Shown: positions 1-9,824 of the stretch, piece after piece
How positions within the stretch are numbered: position 1 is the first letter of the stretch
Layout: each line of letters starts with the position of its first letter
The notes under the pieces: generated by a model
What the model saw: the letters and a program-made list of their open reading frames with translations, nothing else
Database searches by the model: none
What the model was told of the DNA's origin: nothing
Translations under genes and position numbers: made by a program
From: Bathymodiolus brooksi
Taxonomy: Eukaryota; Mollusca; Bivalvia; Mytilida; Modiolidae
Direction: 5' to 3'
Assembly: GCA_963680875.1 (NCBI GenBank)
Contig: OY804579.1
Location: forward strand, 29,125,804 to 29,189,803
Length of the DNA stretch: 64,000 nt

Positions 1-1
1 T

Positions 2-3000
2 ATGAAGTATACTAAAATTATTCCAGGGTATAAAAGAGACCACTCTGCTATTATTTTCACCTTCGCAACCAGTTTAGCCAAACGAGGGAAAGGGTACTGG
101 AAATTTAATTCCCAGTTACTAAGAAATACAGATTATATAAAGAGAGTTAAAACATGTATTACGGAAACTATTTCCGAATATTATTTATCAGGTGATGTGG
201 AAGATCTTCTCAATGTAAGGTTTTCATGCAATGACCAAACTTTTTTTGAAATATTAAAAATGAAGATTAGATCTATTTCCATTACATATAGTATTAAATA
301 ATCTAGAGAAGAAAAGAGTCTATATCGTACACTTGAAAATGATATACAAAATTTAGATAATATTATGAATTCCTCCCCAGATGATGTGACTCAAGCTTCC
401 TTAGTACACAAAAAATTAGAATTGGGGAATAAACGACAACGAAAGATTGAAGGACTACTCCTTAGATCACGGGCTAACTGGCATGAGAATGGTGAAAAGT
501 GCTCAGAGTACTTTTGTAAACTAGAAAAGAAAAATTTTATACAAAAGACAATCACTGAACTTATAGATGATAATGGCCAACATATTACAGATCGATCAGA
601 AATCCTTCTTGAACAATAAATTTTTTATAAAACTCTATATTCAAGTAGGAATATCAATGATTATGATGAGTCATTCTTTAATCATGACATTAAACTTACA
701 GAGGATCAAAAAGACTTATGTGAGGGAAACTTAACTTTTAAGGAATGTGCAAAGTCATTAAAATTTATGATAAATGGAAAAAGTCCTGGATCTGATGGAT
801 ACACTGTTGATTTTTATAAGTTCTTTTGGAAAGATATTGGTCCATTTGTTTTTCGGTCTCTTTTCTATGGATACAATTCAGGTAAATTTTCAGAATTCCA
901 ATATCAAAATGTTATTACCTGCATTCCTAAGGAAGGAAAAGACAGACAATATATTGGTAATTGGCAACCTATTAGTCTTTTAAATACTGATATCAAAATA
1001 GCTTCTGCAGCATTAGCTAACAGACTTAGACCTGTTTTACCTTTCATCATAAGTGATACACAAAAGGGCTTCATGAAAGACAGATTGATGGGTGAGAACA
1101 CACGCCTTTTATATGATTTAATGCACTATCTTGAGGAAAATAATAAGACAGGCCTTTTATTACTTGTTGATTTTGAAAAGGCGTTCGATTCAATCGAATG
1201 GTTATTTTTTAAAAAAGCATTAAATAGCTTTAATTTTGGACCCTCCTTATGTAAATGGTTTGAAACATTATACTCTAGTACATCCAGCTGTGTTATTAAT
1301 AATGGACCTTGTCCCACTTTTTTAATTTAGAAAGAGGCTGCCGACAAGGTGACCCTCTTTTTCCTTACCTATTTATTATTGGTGTTGAGTTATTATCTTT
1401 GAAATTGAAAAGAAACCCTGATATTCAGGGAATTACTATTAATGATGATGAAACACTATTGAGTAGATGACACATTCTTAATTCTAGATGGGAGGGAAAT
1501 ATCCTTAAAGGAAACACTCTCATGTTTTGAATCATTTTACAAAGCCTCAGGGTTAAAAATGAATGCTTCTAAAACAAAAGCAGTATGGGTGGGAAACAAA
1601 AAATATTCAGATCTTATTCTATGTCCTGAATCAAACCTTTATTGGTCACATTCAAATTTTAAACTTTTGGGGATTGAATTTTCTATAGACTTGAACCGTA
1701 TTACAGAAATAAATTTTTTAAAGAAGATTAAGGAGGTCTCTGCAATTTTAAAGAGCTGGCAACATAGAAAACTTACATTAATGGGGAAAATTACAGTTAT
1801 AAAATCTCTTGCTCTCTCAAAATTAGTTCATTTACTGACTGCATTGCCAATCCTAGCACAGTCTAGGTTAAATGAATTAACTTCATTATTTTATAACTTC
1901 ATATGGAATAATAAACCAGATCGTGTTAAGCGTAATGTAACATTGATTGGTGATATCACTCAAGGTGGGCTTTTAATATGATACATATCCATTCTTTTAA
2001 TATTTATCTAAAACTTAGTTGGATAAAAAGACTTCTGGCTAATCCAGAGGGTAAATGGCAGATGTTATTTTTAACTGACCTTAAACAGTATGGTGGTGAA
2101 AGAGTTTTATATCTACAGAAAGAAAAGCTTAGAGAGATTTCTGTTAGTTTAAAAAACCCTTTCTGGAGTGATGTTTTACTTTGTCTCAGTGAAGCAAAAC
2201 CACATACTGATTCTTCTGTTAATGACATTTTATCAATAGATATTTTGAATTTTTCTTCTTTAGATGATTTTCCATATTACTTACTATGGAAAAACAGAGG
2301 TGTGCAGTTTTTAAGTGATCTTATTAATCATGAAAATAAGCAATTTTATAGTTTTGAGCAAATTCAAGAGAAATTAGAAACTAACAATTTCCTGAAGTTT
2401 TATAGATTGATTGTTAGAATTCCGAAAGCTTTCAAAGATTGCTTAAAAGAAAACCTTTTAGATCTACATTTTGATGCACATGATACAACTGATACTTTTG
2501 TAAAAAAAAAAAATTGTATCTAATAAAAAAGCTAAATTTATATACAGAAGTCTTGTAGATAATATTGTCCAAAATCCAACTGACAAATTTTTGAAATGGG
2601 AAGAATTGTTGGATATAGAGATTACTGATTGGTCAGAATATTTTGTAATTATGAAAAGATCATGCAGAGACACCTATTTGAGAAACTTTCAGTTTAAATT
2701 TCTGCATAGGATTATAGCTACGAATTCATATTTGTATAAAATAAAATTAAAAGATACACACTTATGTACCTTTTGTAAAGCAAATGATGAAACCATTGAA
2801 CATTTGTTCTTTGATTGTCCTGTTACTTATCGATTGTGGCAATTTATTTCGAACAGATTTAAACTATATTTTGTTAATTTTGTTTTGAACAAAGAAAACA
2901 TTTTCCTTGGCTGTAAAGATGAAAGTTTATTGCTGAATTTATTGATAATACTTACAAAAAACTATATTTACGAATGCAAACTCAATGAAGCAAAGCCAAA

Positions 3001-3125
3001 CACAGTTGAGTTAAAAAAATAAGATTAAGAAGTATCAATCTTTTGATCAGTATATAGCAAAGAAAAATAATATGGTTCAAGCCTTTGAACAATTTTGGGC
3101 ACATATATATATTATCCTGAATTAA
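2..3125 (+). pseudogene. LINE ORF2 pseudogene (endonuclease tail, reverse transcriptase, Cys/His C-terminus)
   Basis: The product would nick target DNA and reverse-transcribe the element RNA at the nick. At the start is the end of an apurinic-like endonuclease domain with DHS (usual form SDH), then GKGYWKFN. Reverse transcriptase motifs follow in order: SPGSDG near 785, WQPISLLN near 963, the first catalytic Asp in DFEKAFDS near 1168, the GCRQGDP block near 1337, and VDD at 1463-1471 for the usual (F/Y)ADD. A Cys/His motif, CTFC...EHLFFDC, lies at about 2767-2820. Lesions: stops at 299-301 and 617-619; frame changes near 1320, 1455 (with loss of codons before VDD), 1976, 2510 (A run) and 3015 (A run). 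Restoring the frame after 3015 gives about 35 more plausible residues to a stop at 3125. Family-level call is secure; the exact clade is not. Confidence 0.88.
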
Positions 3126-3453
3126 AAAGGTATTTATGTAAAGCAATTGTATATGATAGGAACAAGAAGACACTTTTTACAGTATTAGCAAATATTTGAA
3201 AATGTACAAGTTGTAACAGACAGAATGTAGAGAGTAAATGTGTGTATGAGAGATGGAGAGAGAGTCTACCTTTTCATTTTAATATTTAATTTTTTTTTGC
3301 AACTCTTTTGAAATTTAATTTGTAAAAAATGAAATAGTCATTATTTTTTCACTGATTTCTTTTGAATACCCCTGTATACCCTAGTCAGGTGGTAATGTAC
3401 AGGGGGTTGTAAAATCCTGACTATTGAAAAATAAATAAAAGAGAAAAAAAAAT
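3126..3453 (+). other. LINE 3' untranslated region and A-rich tail
   Basis: This noncoding stretch follows the last LINE codon. It ends in an A-rich tail (3428-3453) with overlapping AATAAA-like words, as expected for the 3' end of a non-LTR element. It has no other feature I can name. The end is set by the start of an unrelated tandem pair at 3454. Confidence 0.6.
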
Positions 3454-3765
3454 CTTGTTTGGACATGATCTGAGCATGTGCATATTATACCGATTTCACG
3501 GATGGTTGATTTTTGCAAGAGTTATAGCCCTTTTACTGTTTTCATGTTTGTTTGACCATATGTCTGTTCGCACATCTTGTGTAAGCAACTAGTCATTTGT
3601 CTTTTGTCGCATTTTATTCATATTTGGTATCTTGATTGGCCATGATCTGAGCATGCACATATTATACCGATTTCACGGATTTTTGCGAGAGTTATAACCC
3701 TTTTCATGTTTGTTTGACCATACCCTACGTCCGTCCGCACATCTTGTGTACGCAACTAGTCCACA
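3454..3765 (+). repeat. Two tandem copies of a dispersed repeat (about 177 and 135 bp)
   Basis: Copy one begins at 3454 and copy two at 3631. Both run through CATGATCTGAGCATG, ATTATACCGATTTCACGGA, a GAGTTATA(A/G)CCC word, TGTTTGACCATA and CGCACATCTTGTGTA, then GCAACTAGTC. Copy two lacks about 10 bases after CACGGA and 7 bases before TCATGTTTG. No coding content is seen. The sequence resembles a common mollusc dispersed repeat, from memory. Confidence 0.75.
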
Positions 3766-3982
3766 AATGAAACTTCTATTGATTACACTTTACAATAAAC
3801 CCAGCAATAAATTTGCTGACTTCATTGCTGACTTGGACAGACTATTATGTAAACTTCCTACAGATGCACTTATAACCATTCTCAGTGGAGACTTTAATGT
3901 AAATGTCAAGAAAAGAGACAAACAAAGTGACTCCTTGCTTAAACTTGATTCCAACACTCTTTATGCCTCTCCACCACGTTAA
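3766..3982 (+). pseudogene. Fragment of an endonuclease/exonuclease/phosphatase-fold domain of a transposable element
   Basis: About 70 codons read as a piece of an endonuclease-fold domain: ITLYNKPSN near the start, a leucine-rich helix, then ILSGDFNVNV, matching the GDFN block around a metal-binding Asp/Asn pair. The frame is open from 3710, but residues before 3766 come from the preceding repeat, so the ATG there is not a real start. After the GDFN block the frame runs SLLKL and stops at 3982, with no catalytic His downstream. Such domains occur in LINEs and in some Helentrons. The KKRD..SLLKL spacing after GDFN would fit the latter, but this is weak. It is a broken fragment in either case. 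Confidence 0.6.
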
Positions 3983-4340
3983 GTCTAACTATAATCTAAT
4001 ACTTTACTACACATCAACTTATGTAGAGCGAGTGGGGGTATCACAGCACAACAACGTGTGCAGTTTCATTAATTATTTGAAATTCTAACATGAAGTCATT
4101 CCTTCGCTTTGTGAACAAACGAACGATTTATCGATTGGGTATAATCTCATTAGCACATGCGCTGGTTCATGTGACTGACTTTCCCGTCGTAAATGTACAT
4201 GTTGATGAATTATTGTCTGCTCGAATTTGGCAGCATAAATTATGTGCGACATTATCCACAAACCTAAATATAAATTAACGTCTTCCAATCAAAGTATATT
4301 ACCATATTTGTATGCTTAGACATATCAGAATCGAAATAAT
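3983..4340. other. Unassigned sequence
   Basis: I see no recognisable gene, repeat or RNA. Short frames on both strands (for example 4090-4278, plus) have no familiar motif and occupy the same bases on opposite strands. Confidence 0.5.
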
Positions 4341-4431
4341 TCATGGAAGCCAAAATGTGTTTTGAGTTTTAACATGGGTTGGTGGAGTAAATATCCGCCA
4401 ACCCATTCAAAACACATTCTGGCTTCCATGA
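4341..4431. repeat. 91-bp near-perfect hairpin (inverted repeat)
   Basis: The outer arms, 4341-4365 and 4407-4431, pair over 25 bp with one mismatch. The inner arms, 4374-4386 and 4394-4406, pair over 13 bp with one mismatch that would be a G-U pair in RNA. The loop is 7 bases (4387-4393) and eight unpaired bases (4366-4373) bulge from the left arm. It could be a tiny foldback transposable element or a microRNA-like precursor. No target duplication is clear because both flanks are AT-rich. Confidence 0.8.
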
Positions 4432-5062
4432 TTTAATTCTTAATTAATTTTCAGAATTCATACATATCATATATTTACATACATGTAGAAAATTGTAGAT
4501 TTGAAAAATGGATTGTAAAAAATTTTCATAAAATTTTATTGAAGTCAATCGGACTTCTGAGATATATTCAGCTGAGATTGGCCCCTTAAAGAGCCAATAT
4601 CTGTTTTAATTTTTTTTGGCAAAATGCTGATCAAAATGAGTCAATAAAATAATATTTTAATCTAGAAAAGGGACAAAGTAACCCAAAGGTTTCAAAAAAA
4701 TTTATGTTTTTCCCCATGAATTAGTGGTGTTCAAAGCTTTTGGTAGTAGTCCATGGATCTCCTATATTTTCTATGGTTTCTGAGATAAAATGTGCCGAAG
4801 GGACTGAAAATATGCCAATTTCCAAAGTTGAACGTTTAAAAGTTGTGAAGTATCATAATTCCAAAATTTCACAAATTTCACATATGGGCAGTTTCAAAAT
4901 AAATGGCTCCTACTGCTATAGCTTTCTAATTTACTCATTTTTATGATTTTATTGGATCTAAATAGTTCAAAAGATCTGTAATGATTTGATGTTTGTTACT
5001 GCAAAAAATCTTTAAGATATCTAGAATAACAAAAAAAATATGTCCAAAAAACATGTCAAAAT
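4432..5062. other. AT-rich unassigned sequence
   Basis: Nothing recognisable. A 68-codon frame at 4740-4946 has no familiar motif and ordinary AT-rich composition. Confidence 0.5.
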
Positions 5063-6685
5063 TGTCAGGAGTGCAACACTTTTTTGTGACACTTTAAAAA
5101 ATCCTTAATTTTCAACAACCTACCACAGTGCTAAATCAAACAATATGTTATCAAAATCTATTTCATCACAAACTTTGATATGTTGACATACTTTAAGATA
5201 GCAATAGATCATGCTTCACATTTATTATTGCATGAAAATATGGCTTTGTAAAAAAGATGTACCTAGTCAGGAGTGCAACAAACATTTATGTAAGTTTTCC
5301 TAAATTACATTGTAGAAATGTTGTCTTTTAGTTTTCAAAGATATGGGGTATAAATAAATCTTAATACATCATTGCTGCTTCAAAACCATAGTTAAAGGAT
5401 ACACTAAAATCAGTAGTAAGGCCAAGAATGTCACATTAAAGGCAGCACCATCAAATGTCAGGAGTGCAACATTTGATATTTTCTTAGACATATTTTCTTT
5501 TTTAAATGTAACTAATATCACATTTGTCTTTCTATTGCAACAGAGACTGACTAAGAGAACAGATAAAACCCATTTACCTGTTTGAGATACATAAAATATC
5601 TCTCACAGAAGCATTTGATTCATGTCAGGAGTGCAACTAGTTTTAAGTGATCTTCTACACAGTCTAAATTATAGCTTTTTATATGGATGAATTAAATAAA
5701 ATGAGATTCTGTCAAGCTTAGAATAATGTTTGAAAAAGTGCCAATAGCATTTTATGTGCTTTTAATTTTATGTAATAAAGCATTTTTGTTCATTTTAAAT
5801 GGTCTGATGCTTTAATATCTATTAGGTATTAATACTAGAGACATTCTCTGACAAGGGAACATGTTTTCTAGGTTCATTAGCTATTGGAGATTAATTGACT
5901 TGATAAAGTTTATGATAAATGCATTTATCTATCTTCTTATAGATAATTTATGGTTGACCATGTAAATGTTGCACTCCTGACATAAATATTTAAAAATCAT
6001 TGAAATTTGATATAATCAATTTTCTAAGTATCCAAAAAATAATTGTAATTGTACATTAAACATCTATTTTCAATATTAATTTAGATTAATACATGTTTTA
6101 AATGTTTTTGTATAGTATATTTCAAAAATAAGTTGGAATTTTCGAGAAGTATGGCTGTAAACAAGTTACAAATAACTAGAAAAATGTTACTTTAAGAAAC
6201 AATTATCATTCAAACTTGGTAAAACTAATGCTTGAAAGAACACCAACTGATTTTTTCCCCTGTGAATTGTTTTTAAGTTAATAAATCTTCTTTTTCTTGA
6301 TGGCAATATAATGTCAGGAGTGCAACATATCCTGATAAAATAGTACCATTGATAAAATAATGATAATTTATAATAAATTGCCTTTTCTAGCCTATAAAAA
6401 TATTCTAATTATTTCTTTATGATTTATCCAATATATTAGAGTGGTATAATACAAATTTTCAAATGTAATTAAAAATATTGCTGCTAAAACTGGGTATTAA
6501 AGAAGTGGTATGGCAAAAAATTGTTACAAATTTCCAAATACTGTCATTTCTGTACAAATATTTCATTGAAACAGGTAAAGATTATTGTATGAGTTAACAG
6601 TAACATCACTGTTCAATGTTGGCATTTTAAAATGTGATATTTTCTTTTTTCTTTTTTCTTTATTATAAAATGTCAGGAGTGCAAC
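5063..6685. repeat. Seven copies of a 14-base core motif separated by unrelated spacers
   Basis: The core GTCAGGAGTGCAAC occurs exactly at 5064-5077, 5266-5279, 5457-5470, 5624-5637, 6313-6326 and 6672-6685 on the plus strand, and at 5968-5981 on the minus strand. Five copies extend to ATGTCAGGAGTGCAAC, and six have a following A. Start-to-start distances are 202, 191, 167, 344, 345 and 359 bp. The spacers are AT-rich and not visibly alike, so this is not an ordinary tandem repeat. It may be the remnant of a decayed satellite or the binding sites of an element-encoded protein; I do not recognise the family. Confidence 0.85.
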
Positions 6686-7076
6686 AAAAATAGACAAAAT
6701 GTTTTTTCTACAACCAATTATTTTGCCATCATTCAAAGAATCAATGTGATTTTTAGCTCACCTGACCCAAAGGGTCATGTGAGCTATTCTCATCACTTGG
6801 CGTCCGTCGTCGTCGTCCGTCGTCCGTCGTACGTCGTAAACTTTTTCAAAAATCTTCTCCTCTGAAAGTACTAGACCAATGGAAACCAAACTTGGTCTGA
6901 ATCATTACTAGGGTATCTAGTTTCAAAATTGTGTCCGGTGATGCCGTGCACCAACCAACATGGCCGCTGTTACTAAAAATAGAACATATGGTAAAATTGC
7001 AGGTTTTTGGTAATATCTCAAAAACCGTTAGTAATATCAAAAATCTGACATGGGGTAAAAATGATCAGCACATCAA

Positions 7077-7616
7077 GATCTACCTACCCTGCAATTTTGA
7101 AGTAAATCTGATTACCCATCTTGGAGTTATTGCCCTTTTTTCATCAAATTTGTAAAATTTTAATGCTTTTCGTCTTATATTTCAAAAACTATAAGAGATA
7201 AAGGTTAACTTTAAATTGCAAAAATGTGCGGCATATTAAGATCTACCTACCCTGCAATTTTGAAGTAAATCCCATTACTCATTTTGGAGTTATTTCCCTT
7301 TTTTCATCAAATTTTCAAAATTTTAATACTTTTCGTCCTTTATTTCAAAAACTATAACAGACAGATGGTAAGTTGAAACTGCAAACATGCTCAGCATGTC
7401 AAGATCTACCTACCCTGCAATTTTGAAGTAAATTTGATTACCCATCTTGGAGTTATTGCCCCTTTTTCATCAATTTTTTTTTTTCCTTTTAATACTTTTC
7501 GTCTTATATTTCAAAAACTATTTAGAGATAGATGTTAAGTTTATTGCAAAAATGTGCAGCATATCAAGATCTACCTACCCTGCAATTTTGAAGTAAATCC
7601 CATTACCCATTTTGAC
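7077..7616 (+). repeat. Internal tandem repeat, period about 163 bp (copy A)
   Basis: The phrase GATCTACCTACCCTGCAATT starts at 7077, 7240, 7403 and 7568, giving periods of 163, 163 and 165 bp. Each unit continues through GAAGTAAAT, a TTTTTCATCAA word and CTTTTCGTC. A further partial unit is seen near 9185-9250, on the far side of the 311-bp array. Confidence 0.9.
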
Positions 7617-8861
7617 CGATTATGCAAATTAGAAAAAAGGGGGGATGAAATTAAAAAAAAATCTTCTCCTCTGAAACTACTGAACCAATCTCAACCAAAC
7701 TTTGCTGAAATGATCCTTAGGTGGTCCCCTTTCAAAATTGTGTCCATTAGCCCCGTCCTGTATCCAAGATGGCCGCCATTACTAAAAATAGAAATTTCTT
7801 CAAATGGTCAAAACTGCTCTATTTTAAGCCAGAAAGTGCCCAAATTTGAACTGTATAAGCATAATGATGAACTTTTTAACATATATTACGGGATTTTTTT
7901 ATGAACTTTGAACTTTTACCGATTTTGACCGATTATGAAATTTAAAAAAAGGGGGGATGAAATTAAAAAAAAAATCTTCTCCTCTGAAACTACTGAGCCA
8001 ATCTCAACCAAACTTTGCTGAGATGATCCTTAGGTGGTCCCCTTTCAAAATTGTGTCCGTCAGCGCCGTCCTGTATCCAAGATGGCCACCATTACTAAAA
8101 ATAGAAATTTCTTCAAATGGCCAAAACTGTTCTATTTTAAGCCAGAAAGTGCCCAAATTTGAACTGTATAAGCATAATGATGAGCTTTTTAACATATATT
8201 ACGGATTTTTTATGAACTTTGAACTTTTACCGATTTTGACCGATTATGAAATTTAAAAAAAGGGGGGATGAAATTAAAAAAAAATCTTCTCCTCTGAAAC
8301 TACTGAGCCAATTTCAACCAAACTTTGCTGAGATGATCCTTAGGTGGTCCCCTTTTAAAATTGTGTCCGTCAGCGCCGTCCTATATCCAAGATGGCCACC
8401 ATTATTAAAAATAGAAATTTCTTCAAATGGCCAAAACTGCTCTATTTTAAACCAGAAAGTGCTCAAATTTGAACTGTATAAGCATAATGATGATCTTTTT
8501 AACATATATTACGGATTTTTTATGAACTTTGAACTTTTACTGATTTTGACCGATTATGCAAATTAGAAAAAGGGGGGATGGAATTAAAAAAAAATCTTCT
8601 CCTCTGAAACTACTGAGTCAATCTCAACCAAACTTTGCTGATATGATCCTTAGGTGGTCCCCTTTCAAAATTGTGTCCGTCAGCACCGTCCTGTATCCAA
8701 GATGGCCACCATTACTAAAAATAGAAATTTCTTCAAATGGCCAAAACTGCTCTATTTTAAGCCAGAAAGTGCCCAAATTTGAACTGTATAAGCATAATGA
8801 TGAGCTTTTTAACATATATTACGGGATTTTTTATGAACTTTGAACTTTTACCGAGTTTGAC
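7617..8861 (+). repeat. Internal tandem repeat, four units of about 311 bp (copy A)
   Basis: Units start at CGATTATG at 7617, 7930, 8241, 8551 and 8862, with periods of 313, 311, 310 and 311 bp. The fifth unit is partial and diverges near 8990. Every unit has a GGGGGGATG run, TCTTCTCCTCTGAAACTACT, AAATTGTGTCC, CCAAGATGGCC and an AGCATAATGATGA word. Short frames on both strands recur with the same period and are not genes. Confidence 0.92.
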
Positions 8862-9364
8862 CGATTATGCAAATTAGAAAAAAGGGGGGATGAAATTAAA
8901 AAAATCTTCTTCTCTGAAACTACAGAGCCAATCTCAACCAAACTTTGCTGAAATGATTCTTGGGTGGTCCTCTTCCAAAATTGTGTCCAGCATTTCAGAA
9001 CACCGACCAAGATGGCCGCCACAGCCGAACTTAATTTAACATAGGACCCTATGGGAAATTCCCATAAAAATCTTTTTGTCTGAAACCATTTGCTCAATAA
9101 GAACAAAATTTTGATGAAATAGTCATTGAATGGTTCTCTTCCAAAAATGTGTCTGGCGGTTCGACCCTTCGATCAATTTTTATTTACCTGCAATTTTGAA
9201 GTAAATCCGATTACCCATCTTGGAGTTCTTGCCCTTTTTTCATCAAATTTATAAAAATGACGAAGGCTACAATTGTTAATTTTTTTTACCGAAGTTATCA
9301 AGTTTTATTGACTGATGTTATTATTATACCCAGGTGAGCTATACAGGCTCCTGGGAGCCTCTAG

Positions 9365-9820
9365 TTTTTTTACAAATGGCTACTTATCTTTAAAGTTTGA
9401 AAATTTTGCTGTCTTAAGTAAAAATATTCATTATTATTTTGATACTAAAAACTTTATCAGGTAGATTGAACAAAAATATTGAGAATTTTTCATAAAAAAT
9501 TGTTTTTAAGAAAAACTACAACTACCAATAACCCAATATTTTGCACAAAAAGTCATTTATGTCAGTTGCATTGTTTGAGAAACCATTATACAAAATAATT
9601 GAGACTAAAGATTGTTTAACTGATATAGAATAAGTATGTGTTTTACATGTTTTTCATGCCAATTTGTGTTCAATAAAAGGTTCTTAAAAATTTATTGCTT
9701 ATCTGTTTATAGTTTCTTTCTTGTTTCATTTACTTCAATGTATACAACATTGAAAATTATCAGCAGAAAGTTTTTAGGAGTGAGTTTAATTTGGGAATTT
9801 TTTTCACATGTTGGAGCCGT
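9365..9820. other. AT-rich unassigned sequence between elements A and B
   Basis: Nothing recognisable as a gene. A weak, imperfect echo of the 14-base motif, ATGTCAGTTGCA, lies near 9560, which suggests that this may be the continuation of the 5063-6685 region past inserted element A. Confidence 0.4.
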
Positions 9821-9824
9821 TTTT

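Larger units (their letters stand above)
1..3453 (+). mobile_element. L1/Tx1-like non-LTR retrotransposon, decayed, left part outside the window
   Basis: A LINE copy whose left part lies beyond the window. Seen here are the end of the endonuclease domain, the reverse transcriptase, a C-terminal Cys/His motif, a 3' untranslated region and an A-rich tail ending near 3453. The order endonuclease, reverse transcriptase, C-terminal Cys/His motif with no RNase H is that of L1/Tx1-group elements. Two stops and at least five frame changes show that the copy is dead. The next sequence, from 3454, is an unrelated short repeat. I cannot see a target duplication because the left end is missing. Confidence 0.85.
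6755..9364 (+). mobile_element. Rolling-circle-like (Helentron/DINE-type) non-autonomous element, copy A
   Basis: The left end is a hairpin at 6755-6785, a 14-bp stem with one mismatch and loop AAA. The right end carries CAGGTGAGCT (9331-9340), the inverse of the left AGCTCACCTG, then a perfect 7-bp-stem hairpin at 9345-9360, then CTAG and a T run. A hairpin followed by CTRR and T is the 3' signature of Helitron-group elements; the T-rich flanks would fit Helentron insertion. After the 5' hairpin comes a CGTC-rich stretch (6800-6838). The interior holds tandem units of about 163 and 311 bp and repeated core words such as TCTTCTCCTCTGAAAC and CCAAGATGGCC. There is no coding capacity. Confidence 0.7.

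Noticed and set aside
4085..4288. Overlapping plus- and minus-strand frames of 62-67 codons as a small gene
   Set aside because: There is no recognisable motif, both strands are open over the same bases, and no splice or promoter context is seen.
5063..6685. A CRISPR-like array (short constant motif, variable spacers)
   Set aside because: The genome is eukaryotic; the constant part is 14-17 bases, the spacing is 167-359 bases and one copy is inverted. There are no cas genes.
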